Positions 57,242 through 64,000 of a stretch of 64,000 bases of DNA are shown in pieces. Under the pieces are notes generated by a model, which saw only the letters and a list, made by a program, of their open reading frames with translations, was not told the DNA's origin and did no database searches. Each line of letters begins with the position of its first letter. Within the stretch, counting starts at the first letter, position 1. The translations under genes and the position numbers were made by a program. Origin of the DNA: Methylobacterium durans (GTDB taxonomy: Bacteria > Pseudomonadota > Alphaproteobacteria > Rhizobiales > Beijerinckiaceae); NCBI RefSeq assembly GCF_003173715.1, contig NZ_CP029550.1, positions 3,121,001 to 3,185,000 of the forward strand. The letters run 5' to 3'.

Positions 57242-57980
57242 GATCCCACTCCAACAGCCACGTGCCCGGCCGCCCGTTGCGGCAGCGGTCGAGATGCGCC
57301 CGCCAGCGCGGGCCGGCGAGGCAGCCGAAGCGGTCCCGGGCCGCCCCGCCCGCGGCGATCCGCCAACGGGTCGCCGCGCCGTTCGGCGCCTCGGCGCGGG
57401 CCGGGCGCAGGATCAGGAGGAGGGGCCCCGCGGCCTCGGCGGCGAGTTGCAGGCGCCGCCCCTGCTTCAGGGACAGGCCGTCCCCGACGAACCCGGCGAG
57501 CGCCGGCAGGCTGCCCGCCCGCAGAGCCTCCTCCAAGGCGAGGTAGACCTCCGCGTCGCTGCCCGCCTCCAGGAGGAGGACGCGGCCCGGATCGAGCCCG
57601 AGCCCGGCGAGCCCGTGCCCGTAGGGCGTCGGATGGCCGGGGGCGACGACGAGGAGGGCTTCGCCCGCTGCCCGGTCGAGGCGGCGGGCGAGAAGGGCGA
57701 GGCCGAAGCCGAGGGCGCAGGGCTCGTCGCCCTCGGCCATCGGGGCGATCTCGTGGGCGCGGCCGAGGCGCAGGCCCCCGCCGGGAAGATGCGCGTCGAC
57801 CGGTCCCACGCCGAAGGGCAGGACGGCGGAGCCGTGCCGATCCGGCTCCGATCCGGCCGTCGCGATCCCGCGCAGGGCCGCGCGGGCCGCGGCGTGGCGG
57901 GTGGCTCTGTCGGGCGGCTCGGCCTCCGGAGCGCCGTCGGCGCGCGCGTCTCCGTCCGGTTCCTCATGCGACCGCTCCAT
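57168..57980 (-). CDS. imuA: ImuA, RecA/SulA-like mutasome subunit
   Basis: 270 residues from ATG 57980. The core is RecA-like but degenerate: LPFGVGPVDAHLPGGGLRLG, HEIAPMAEGDEPCALGFGL, LLVVAPGHPTPYGHGLAGLG and PLLLILRPARAEAPNGAATR. ImuA activates the ImuB-DnaE2 polymerase during SOS-induced mutagenesis. The open frame extends upstream to 58181, but the SOS box at 58014-58028 and the family length favour 57980. It overlaps imuB by 74 bases. Confidence 0.9.
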   Translation of the reverse strand: MERSHEEPDGDARADGAPEAEPPDRATRHAAARAALRGIATAGSEPDRHGSAVLPFGVGPVDAHLPGGGLRLGRAHEIAPMAEGDEPCALGFGLALLARRLDRAAGEALLVVAPGHPTPYGHGLAGLGLDPGRVLLLEAGSDAEVYLALEEALRAGSLPALAGFVGDGLSLKQGRRLQLAAEAAGPLLLILRPARAEAPNGAATRWRIAAGGAARDRFGCLAGPRWRAHLDRCRNGRPGTWLLEWDHAAHRFGLPDALAGHPPAARLAGA

Positions 57981-58013
57981 CCTGCACCGGCTCCGACTGT
58001 GCGGCCACGATAA

Positions 58014-58028
58014 GAACAAAACAGGAAC
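58014..58028 (-). promoter_or_regulatory. LexA (SOS) box upstream of imuA-imuB-dnaE2
   Basis: GAACAAAACAGGAAC on the plus strand reads GTTCCTGTTTTGTTC on the coding strand, an exact alphaproteobacterial GTTC-N7-GTTC LexA site. It lies 33 bases upstream of the imuA start, consistent with SOS control of the mutasome. Confidence 0.9.
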
Positions 58029-58085
58029 AATCTCAACCGGTTTCCGACGCCTCACGATTTTCCGTGCACCCCCATGGCTTTGGCC

Positions 58086-58111
58086 TGTGGAGAGGTGTGG
58101 ACGGCTGTGGA
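58086..58111. promoter_or_regulatory. Three TGTGGA repeats at 10-bp spacing upstream of the collagen-like gene
   Basis: TGTGGA begins at 58086, 58096 and 58106. The third copy extends to TGTGGATTA, one base from the DnaA-box complement TGTGGATAA. The exact 10-bp phasing would place proteins on one face of the helix. It sits between the SOS box and the collagen-like gene. Confidence 0.4.
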
Positions 58112-58230
58112 TTAGCGGGGACTCGGGATGCGGCCGGAGGCCCCGGAGACAGGGTTGACCCCGCCGCTCGGGGGGCGGCAATGTCCCCCGCCCGCCCGAA
58201 CGGGGTGCGGATCACTCGGGGGGAACGTCC

Positions 58231-59130
58231 ATGCGCATCGCTCGCGTCGCCACGGCCCTGGCGGGCCTGCTTCCGCTTGCCTGCACGCCGCCCGTCCTCG
58301 CCCAGCCGCTGGATCAGCCGGCGACGCAGGCCGCGCCCGCCACGCCCGCCCGCCCGGCGCGCGCCGCCCGTCGACCCCAGGCGCCGAGCCAGCCCATCAT
58401 GGTCTACGACGCCCGCATCGAGGCGGGGGACCTGCGCATCTCCGGCTCCGTGCGCAAGGGCGGCGCCGTGGTGGTGATGGACGACGACATCTCGGTGATG
58501 GCCGACCGGCGCGGCCGCTTCGTCTTCCGGCTGCCCTATCGTCCGGCGACCTGCGTGGCGACCCTCAAGGCGGAGGAGGACGAGCGCGAGGTGGTGGTGG
58601 CCAATTGCGCCCCCGAAGGCCCGGCGGGTCCCCAGGGCGAGCCCGGCCCGACGGGGCCGCAGGGCATGGCGGGGCTGCAGGGGCCCGCCGGCCCGCAGGG
58701 CGAAGCTGGCGCGAAAGGCGAGACGGGCCCCAAGGGCGAGGCCGGTCCCAAGGGCGAGGCCGGTCCCAAGGGAGAGGCCGGTCCCAAGGGCGAGACGGGT
58801 GCGCGCGGAGAGGCCGGTCCCACGGGCGAGGCGGGCCTGCGCGGAGAGCCCGGCGCCCAGGGCGCGCCCGGCCAGCCGGGTCCCCGCGGCGAACCGGGGG
58901 CCGCGGCCTCGACGGCCAGCACCTCCGCCCCCGCGCCGTTCCGGACGGTGCGCACGGAATCCTGTTCGCCCGAGGGCTGCAAGCTCGCCTGCGAGGCGGG
59001 CGAGGTCTTCGTCTCGGCCTATTGCCTGAAGGGCGGCAACCCGGTCTTCACGCCGATCGCCGGGGGCACGGCGAGCGCTGCCTGCCCGTCCGACGCCGCC
59101 GGCATGGTCGGCTTCTGCGCGCGGTTGTGA
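58231..59130 (+). CDS. Exported collagen-like (GXY repeat) protein
   Basis: 299 residues from ATG 58231. A signal peptide ([20 protein letters not shown], cleavage near VLAQ) and an N-terminal domain of about 105 residues ([20 protein letters not shown]) precede roughly 31 Gly-X-Y triplets (about 131-224) rich in Pro, Glu and Lys, including repeated GPKGEA units suited to a stable triple helix. The C-terminal part (about 236-299) has six Cys residues ([34 protein letters not shown]), perhaps a disulfide-bonded trimer-forming head. Such proteins are usually surface-exposed. No anchoring motif is evident. Confidence 0.85.
   Translation: MRIARVATALAGLLPLACTPPVLAQPLDQPATQAAPATPARPARAARRPQAPSQPIMVYDARIEAGDLRISGSVRKGGAVVVMDDDISVMADRRGRFVFRLPYRPATCVATLKAEEDEREVVVANCAPEGPAGPQGEPGPTGPQGMAGLQGPAGPQGEAGAKGETGPKGEAGPKGEAGPKGEAGPKGETGARGEAGPTGEAGLRGEPGAQGAPGQPGPRGEPGAAASTASTSAPAPFRTVRTESCSPEGCKLACEAGEVFVSAYCLKGGNPVFTPIAGGTASAACPSDAAGMVGFCARL
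58617..58910 (+). repeat. Short tandem repeats coding for the collagen-like GXY region
   Basis: Nine-base to 18-base units such as GGCGAGGCCGGTCCCAAG recur in tandem (for example 58737-58800). They encode GPKGEA triplets and are nearly identical at DNA level, so copy number may vary between strains. Confidence 0.75.
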
Positions 59131-59133
59131 GGT

Positions 59134-60350
59134 TCACGCCGCCCGCAGCCAGTCGAGCATCCCGGTCGCCGCCGCCCGCCCGCTCGCGAAGGCGCCCTGC
59201 AGGAGGTAGCCGCCGGTCGGAGCCTCCCAGTCGAGCATCTCGCCGGCCACGAACAGGCCGGGCCGGGCTCGCAGCATGAAGCCCGGATCGAGGGCGGAGG
59301 CCTCGACGCCGCCGGCCGTCGAGATCGCCTGCTCGACCGGCCGCATCGCGGTGAGCCGCAGGGGGCAGCCTTGATCAGCGCGGCAAGGTCCGGCGCAGCC
59401 GCGGGCAGGGCGGGGCCGGCCGCCTCCCGCAGCAATCCGGCCGCGACGGGCGCGAGTCCCGCCGCTTTGCGCAGGCGCGTCGCCGTGGATTGCCCAGGCC
59501 TTCCCGCCCCGAGGCGGGCGGCGAGGGCCACTTCGGTCAGGTCCGGCCGCAGGTCGAGGACGAGGCGGGCCTCGCCCCGCGCCCGGATCGCCTCCCGCAG
59601 GACCCGCGACAGGGCGTAGACGGCCCCGCCCTCGATGCCCTCGGCCGTGATCACGGCCTCCCCCCGCACCGTCTCGCCCTCGGCGCGGAGGGCGACGCGC
59701 TTCAGGGGCTCGCCCGCGAAACGCTCCCGGAACAGTTTGGACCACGCCACCGAGAAGCCCGCATTGGCCGGCCGCAATTCCGAGACCGGCACGCCGAGCC
59801 CTTCGAGGAGCGGCACCCAGGCCCCGTCCGAGCCGAGGCGCGGCCAGCTCGCCCCGCCGAGCGCCAGCAGGGCGGCGCGCGGGCGCAGGGTGAGAGGCCC
59901 CTCCGGCGCCTCGAAGGCGAGGCCGCCGTCCAACAGGCCCACCAGCCGGTGCCGGGTCCGGATCGTCACGCCGAGGCGGCCGAGCCGGGCGAGCCACGCC
60001 CGCAGCAGCGGCGAGGCCTTGAAGCTTTTCGGAAACACACGCCCGCTCGATCCGACGAAGGTCGGCTCGCCGAGCCCCTCGCACCATGCCCGGAGGGAAT
60101 CGGGCGGGAAGGTCCCGATCGCTTGCCCGAGACTGCCGGGCGGATGGTAGCGGGCCAGGAAGGCGGGCAGCGGCTCGCTGTGGGTGAGGTTGAGCCCGCC
60201 GCGCCCCGCGATCAGGAGCTTGCGCCCGACCGAGGGCATCCGGTCGAGGACCGTGACGGCGTGCCCGGCCTCCGCCAGAACCTCCGCCGCCGCGAGCCCC
60301 GCCGGCCCGCCGCCGACGATCACGAGTGTCTGATCCGCACGGGTGTCCAT
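59134..60350 (-). pseudogene. BaiN/HI0933-type NAD(P)/FAD-dependent oxidoreductase, frameshifted as read
   Basis: From ATG 60350 the frame encodes a Rossmann FAD-binding start ([20 protein letters not shown]), [18 protein letters not shown] and the insert domain ([20 protein letters not shown]). After LIKAAP it loses homology, while the adjacent frame gives [20 protein letters not shown] and [20 protein letters not shown], the conserved C-terminal FAD part. One extra base in the G5 run at 59361-59365 (C5 on the coding strand) joins them into about 405 residues. The family's substrates are mostly unknown. Likely intact in the organism. Confidence 0.82.
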
Positions 60351-60511
60351 GCGATGGGGAAGGGGCCGGGGAGGCGGCGCTGTCAACTGCTATCCGTCCC
60401 CAGAGCGCTGAATGGGCGGTCGAGCCGTTGCCACCGCCGCCCTTGACTCACCCCTGCCCCGTCCCCAACTCGCCAGGATCGGCTGCGGGCCCCTCTGACG
60501 GGACGCATTCT

Positions 60512-60562
60512 TGATGCTTCCGTGATGTCGGAGCCGATGCTCTCCCTCAAGAAGCATCACGG
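60512..60562 (+). promoter_or_regulatory. Alternative-pairing leader upstream of terC (possible RNA switch)
   Basis: The segment 60551-60562 (GAAGCATCACGG) can pair in two exclusive ways: its 5' part GAAGCATCA with TGATGCTTC (60512-60520), or its 3' part CATCACGG with CCGTGATG (60520-60527). Both stems are perfect (9 and 8 bp) and end within ten bases of the terC start codon at 60572. TerC/Alx genes are often under riboswitch control, but the known yybP-ykoY sequence pattern was not recognised here. Confidence 0.45.
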
Positions 60563-60571
60563 GTCCGGCGG

Positions 60572-61609
60572 ATGGTCGATTTCCTGTACATCGTGTGGCT
60601 CGGCAAGCCGGTCTGGGTATGGCTCGGCTTCCACGCCCTGATCCTCGGGCTGCTCGCCTTCGACCTCGGCCTCCTCCACCGCGACAAGAACCACGAGATC
60701 GGCGTCAAGGAGAGCCTCGGGCTCACCGCCTTCTACCTCACCCTCGGCCTGATCTTCGGCGGCTGGGTCTGGTGGTATTTCGGCCCACAGGCGGGCCAGG
60801 AATACGTGGCCGGCCTCGTCGTCGAGAAGTCGCTGTCGATGGACAACGTCTTCGTGATCGCGGTCATCCTGTCGGCGCTCGGCATCCCGCGCGCCGCCCA
60901 GCACCGGGTGCTGGTCTGGGGTATCCTCGCCGCGATCCTGCTGCGGGGCCTGATGATCGGGCTCGGCGCCGCCCTCGTCCACCAGGCGGCCTGGGTGCTC
61001 TCGCTGTTTGCCGCCTTCCTGATCTATGCCGGCCTCAAGATGCTCCTCTCGAAGGAGGAGGACGAGGGCGACGTCCAGGACAACGCCGCCGTGCGCTGGC
61101 TGCGCAAGCGGCTGCGCATCACGCCCGAATTGCACGGCCAGCGCTTCGTGGTGCGGCAGCCTCACCCGCAGAGCGGCAAGCCGGTCCTGTGGCTCACCCC
61201 GCTCGCCCTCGCCCTCGTCCTCGTCAACGGCGCCGACGTGATCTTCGCCGTCGACAGCGTGCCGGCGATCTTCGCCATCACCACCGACACCTTCGTGGTC
61301 TACACCTCGAACATCTTCGCGATCCTGGGGCTGCGCGCCCTCTACTTCGCGCTCGCCGCGATGGTGGAGCGCTTCGCCTACCTGAAGACCGCGCTCGCCT
61401 TCATCCTGATCTTCATCGGCGCCAAGATCGTCGTGGCCGACACGTTCGAGCTGGTCGATGTCCCGCCGTGGGTATCGCTCGTCGTGACCCTGGTGCTGCT
61501 CTTCGCCGGCATCGCCTACAGCCTCTGGCGCACCCGCGGCGAGGCGAAGGCGGAGGCGAACGAGGCGGAAGCGATCGAACGCGAGGCGCAGATGCACGGC
61601 CGGGCCTGA
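60572..61609 (+). CDS. TerC-family membrane protein (Alx-like metal/redox-linked transporter)
   Basis: 345 residues with eight or nine helices. Family motifs: LILGLLAFDLGLLHRDKNHE, VVEKSLSMDNVFVIAVILSA and VLVNGADVIFAVDSVPAIFA with the conserved intramembrane Asp and Asn residues, and VVYTSNIFAILGLRALYF. Alx/TerC proteins export Mn2+ or assist metalation of exported proteins. The C-terminal tail is Glu/Ala-rich. ATG 60572 lies in GGCGGATGG with only a weak ribosome site, just after the hairpin region. Confidence 0.88.
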   Translation: MVDFLYIVWLGKPVWVWLGFHALILGLLAFDLGLLHRDKNHEIGVKESLGLTAFYLTLGLIFGGWVWWYFGPQAGQEYVAGLVVEKSLSMDNVFVIAVILSALGIPRAAQHRVLVWGILAAILLRGLMIGLGAALVHQAAWVLSLFAAFLIYAGLKMLLSKEEDEGDVQDNAAVRWLRKRLRITPELHGQRFVVRQPHPQSGKPVLWLTPLALALVLVNGADVIFAVDSVPAIFAITTDTFVVYTSNIFAILGLRALYFALAAMVERFAYLKTALAFILIFIGAKIVVADTFELVDVPPWVSLVVTLVLLFAGIAYSLWRTRGEAKAEANEAEAIEREAQMHGRA

Positions 61610-61644
61610 CGGCGGGCCGGGGCGCGAGGAGCCGGGATCCGCCC

Positions 61645-62358
61645 TCAATCGCCGCGTCGATAGAGCCCCGAGAAGCTCACGTTCATGCCGCCGCAGGCGC
61701 TGTTGCTCTCCACGGCCAGGATCGGCGGCAGCAGGCGCATCCGGACGCTGCAGGAGAATTCCTCCGCGTCGTAGGCGCCGATCACGCCCTGCTCCCCGTC
61801 CGTGAACACCAGGGCCGATCCTTCCGGCCGGATCGTGACCGAGAAGGAGCCCATGTTGACGGCGCCGCGCCTGACCCGGTCGGGGTCCTGCGCACCGTAG
61901 GTGGCATCGCCCTCCACCGTCAGGGACTGGCCGGAGCGCCGGATCGCGATGGTCTGCTCGGGCCCGCTCGTCCAGCGGCCGGTCCAGGCATCGAGATCCG
62001 GTGCCGCCGCCGGCGACTCCGTGAGCGCGGCGCGCGGCAGCCAGCCGGAGCGCGTCGCGCCCTTGGCGCCGAGATAGGTCGCGCAGGCGAAGGCCCCGCT
62101 CGTCCCGCTCACCACCACCGGATTGCCAGCCACCAGATAGGCTCTCTCCCGGCAGGCGGGCGCCAGGCTCGGGCAGGCCGCATCCGCCTCGCCGGATTTG
62201 AGGAAGTTGACCCGGTCCGGCCCCGTCACGGTCGCGAGAGAAAGGGGCTTTGCAAGATCGATCCGGACCGCGCACTCCGTCGCCCAGGCCGGGGTGGTGA
62301 GAAGCAGGGCGGCCGTGCACAGGGTGGCGCTACGGGCTGACCCGGGTCTCGACGGCAT
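61645..62358 (-). CDS. Hypothetical exported protein with SH3-like segment
   Basis: 237 residues. A signal peptide (ARSATLCTAALLLTTPAWAT) is followed by a Cys-containing region (LAPACRERAYLVAGNPVVVS, FACATYLGAKGATRSGWLPR), reminiscent of a small SH3-like or calcium-binding-free beta domain, and a C-terminal region like lipocalin-type small-ligand folds (WTGRWTSGPEQTIAIRRSGQ). No catalytic motif seen. It lies next to cell-wall genes, and a periplasmic role is likely. Confidence 0.6.
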   Translation of the reverse strand: MPSRPGSARSATLCTAALLLTTPAWATECAVRIDLAKPLSLATVTGPDRVNFLKSGEADAACPSLAPACRERAYLVAGNPVVVSGTSGAFACATYLGAKGATRSGWLPRAALTESPAAAPDLDAWTGRWTSGPEQTIAIRRSGQSLTVEGDATYGAQDPDRVRRGAVNMGSFSVTIRPEGSALVFTDGEQGVIGAYDAEEFSCSVRMRLLPPILAVESNSACGGMNVSFSGLYRRGD

Positions 62359-62404
62359 GGACGATCTCCCCCTTCGAGGCCGCTGCGGGCCGCGTGCCTC
62401 GCCG

Positions 62405-63157
62405 TCAGCCCGGCAGGGCGGCGATGAGATCGCGCAGGGTCGTGATTGTCGAGGCGTCGGCGACGCCGTCCACGCGCGCCTGCCGGAAATGGCGCTGGAA
62501 GGCGGTCACGACCGCGTGGGTGCGGGTGTCGAACCGGCCCGTCACGGGCAGGTCGTAGCCGTAGAGGCCGAGCATCGCCTGCAGCGCCTCGATCGGCTGG
62601 CCCGCATCGCCCCGGGCGAAGAAGCGCCCGTCCCGGATCGGCGCCGCCGGCACGTGGTGGCCGAGGCCGGCGCGGGCGAGCCGGTCCCAGGGGAAGACCT
62701 CGCCCGGATCCTCCTTGCGCTCCGGCGCAACGTCCGAGTGGGCGAGCACGCGCTCGGGCGGGATGCGCCAGCGCGCGGCGATGTCGCGCCCCAGCGCGAT
62801 CACCGTCTCGATCTGCGCGTCCGGATAGGGCGGCAGCCCGCCGACATGGCCCGGATGGGCGATCTCGATGCCGATGGAGCGCGAGTTGATGTCGCGCTCG
62901 CCCTTCCAGGCGCCGGCGCCCGCGTGCCAGGCGCGGCGGCCTTCCGGCACCATCTGCACCGCGCGCCCGCCCTCGAACACGAAGTAATGGGCCGAGACCT
63001 CCGCCACCGGGTTCGCGAGGCGCTGCAGCGCCTCGTGCGCCGTCTCCATGCCTGTGTAATGCAGGATCAGCAGGTCGGGCGGCGGGCCCTGCCGCGCGCC
63101 GTGGTTCGGCGAGGGCACGACGGCCGTCGCGACCGGGCTCTCGGGGGCGGCGCTCAC
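62405..63157 (-). CDS. N-acetylmuramoyl-L-alanine amidase, AmpD/AmiD type with peptidoglycan-binding domain
   Basis: 250 residues. The amidase_2 domain (about 25-165) shows LILHYTGMETAHEALQRL with the first zinc His, RSIGIEIAHPGHVGG and VLAHSDVAPERKEDPGEVFP with further zinc ligands. A C-terminal peptidoglycan-binding helix bundle follows (PIEALQAMLGLYGYDLPVTG, TRTHAVVTAFQRHFRQARVD). There is no signal peptide, which favours cytoplasmic recycling of anhydro-muropeptides (AmpD). It overlaps the upstream DnaJ-like gene by four bases. Confidence 0.9.
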   Translation of the reverse strand: MSAAPESPVATAVVPSPNHGARQGPPPDLLILHYTGMETAHEALQRLANPVAEVSAHYFVFEGGRAVQMVPEGRRAWHAGAGAWKGERDINSRSIGIEIAHPGHVGGLPPYPDAQIETVIALGRDIAARWRIPPERVLAHSDVAPERKEDPGEVFPWDRLARAGLGHHVPAAPIRDGRFFARGDAGQPIEALQAMLGLYGYDLPVTGRFDTRTHAVVTAFQRHFRQARVDGVADASTITTLRDLIAALPG

Positions 63158-63879
63158 CGCAGGCCCCGCTCGGCCGCAATCCGGTCGTAGGCGGCGTTGA
63201 TGGCGGCGAGCCGGCGGTCGGCGATTGCCACCGCCTCGGGCGGCAGGCCGCGGGCGATGGCCCGGTCCGGGTGGGATTCGGCCACCAGCTTGCGGTGGCG
63301 TGCCTTCACCGCGGCATCGTCCGCGGCCGCGTCGAGGCCGAGGACGAGATAGGCGTCGCCCGCGAGCGTCACGTGGCGCGCCTCGATGCGCCGGAACTCG
63401 GCCTCGCCGAGGCCGAAGATCTCGGCCACCGACCGCAGGTAGCGCTCCTCCGCCTCGTGCAGGGCGCCGTCCGCCTTGGCGATGTGGAACAGGCCGTCGA
63501 GCACGTCCTCAAGCAGCGCCGGCTCCTCGCGGAAGGCGGTGGCCATCTGCCGGGCATAGGCTTCGAAGCCGCTCGTCGTCGCCTTGGCGAGGTCGAACAG
63601 ACGCTCGACGCCCGCCCGCGCCTCGGGGGCGACCTGCACGACCTTGCCGAAGGCCTCCACCTCGGAGGGCGTCACCACCCCGTCCGACTTCGCCATCTTG
63701 GCGGCGAGCGCCACGAGGCCCGTGGTGAAGACGACGTCGCGGGGCGTCGCGCCGAACAGCGCGCCCTCCCGGTCGACGAGGAAGTGGCCGGCGACGCCCC
63801 CGATCAGCGCGCCGAGCGGCCCGCCGATCGCCATGCCGAGCCCGACGCCGCCGAGCTTGCCCCAGATCCCCGAACTCAT
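63154..63879 (-). CDS. TerB-DnaJ domain protein (DjlA-like co-chaperone)
   Basis: 241 residues. A short N-terminal Gly-rich hydrophobic segment (LGGVGLGMAIGGPLGALIGG) may insert in the membrane. A TerB-like helical domain (about 50-150: KMAKSDGVVTPSEVEAFGKV, GLFHIAKADGALHEAEERYL) and a C-terminal J domain (about 175-241) with the essential HPD in LVAESHPDRAIARG follow. This is the DjlA architecture, a co-chaperone for DnaK at the membrane. The 3' end is coupled to the amidase gene. Confidence 0.88.
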   Translation of the reverse strand: MSSGIWGKLGGVGLGMAIGGPLGALIGGVAGHFLVDREGALFGATPRDVVFTTGLVALAAKMAKSDGVVTPSEVEAFGKVVQVAPEARAGVERLFDLAKATTSGFEAYARQMATAFREEPALLEDVLDGLFHIAKADGALHEAEERYLRSVAEIFGLGEAEFRRIEARHVTLAGDAYLVLGLDAAADDAAVKARHRKLVAESHPDRAIARGLPPEAVAIADRRLAAINAAYDRIAAERGLR

Positions 63880-63886
63880 CGGCGAC

Positions 63887-63962
63887 CCCGCGGGGGAGGG
63901 GAGGGGGCTCTGGGGAGACGGTCGGGCGGGATCATCGGGAGGGGAGGGGGTCCGGATGCGGC
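63887..63962. repeat. GC-rich CCTCCCC-type repeat at the window end
   Basis: Tandem G-rich strings (GCGGGGGAGGGGAGGGGG, GGGAGGGGAGGGGGTCC) upstream of the DnaJ-like gene resemble the repeats at 36.47 and 46.17 kb. It may be part of a longer mosaic repeat continuing outside the window. Confidence 0.45.
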
Positions 63963-64000
63963 GTCGCCGGGAGGGGGCCGGCGCTCGGGTGGCGCACGGG

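Noticed and set aside
60387..60511. yybP-ykoY manganese riboswitch before terC
   Set aside because: The conserved core sequences of that riboswitch were not found. Only the alternative stems at 60512-60562 are supported.

Overview
The window is very GC-rich DNA (roughly 70% or more by eye) from an alphaproteobacterium. A Methylobacterium-type organism fits best. Supporting signs are a formaldehyde-activating-enzyme paralogue, the aerobic cobalamin route (CobG/CobN style), a BcsS-like protein, an imuA-imuB-dnaE2 mutagenesis cassette with a GTTC-N7-GTTC SOS box, and malonate-utilisation genes. The genus is an inference from gene content; no rRNA or tRNA gene is visible.

Layout. 1-14 kb: end of a short-chain dehydrogenase, a PhrB-type photolyase, a BcsS-like outer-membrane protein, an ExoD-like protein, an intact IS630-family element, a zinc uptake block (znuC, znuB) divergent from zur with a candidate Zur operator, a large RTX protein, a DUF305 protein, a His-tailed EamA transporter, a polyprenyl glycosylphosphotransferase, an IsdG/HmoA-type haem monooxygenase and an XRE regulator. 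14-34.5 kb: a cobalamin island. A B12 riboswitch leads into cbtB-cbtA-DUF1636-cobW-cobN-cobG-cobH-cobI-cobJ on the minus strand; cobL-cobE-cobM-cobB form a second minus-strand run; cobK, cobU-cobO-cobQ and cobC lie on the plus strand and cobD on the minus strand. Together they cover cobalt entry, ring contraction and methylation, cobalt insertion, adenosylation, amidation and the aminopropanol arm. cobF and cobST are not here. 34.5-44 kb: MFS exporter, malonyl-CoA decarboxylase and synthetase, YihY, MsrB, a CYTH-like protein, an L,D-transpeptidase, DctA and a ROK kinase. 44-50 kb: a methionine block in which an ArsR-methyltransferase regulator whose start codon lies in a perfect 20-bp palindrome is followed by metF and B12-dependent metH, a consumer of the upstream cobalamin pathway. 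50-64 kb: a lipoprotein, a Fae paralogue lacking the usual catalytic His, the SOS mutasome, a collagen-like secreted protein, a BaiN-type flavoprotein, TerC, a cell-wall amidase and a DnaJ-like protein.

Two window-wide patterns stand out. First, four genes (cobN, the MFS gene, the CYTH-like gene, the BaiN-type gene) are each broken by what looks like one missing base in a short G/C run, and the photolyase start shows the same defect. This points to consensus-sequence errors more than to real gene decay. Second, a composite palindromic repeat of about 115 bp sits between cobK and cobJ and, in frame, inside cobN and imuB; a half copy lies inside cobG and a fragment supplies the stop codon of cobB. 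Both protein-coding full copies yield a shared CDLSGE peptide, much as Rickettsia palindromic elements do.
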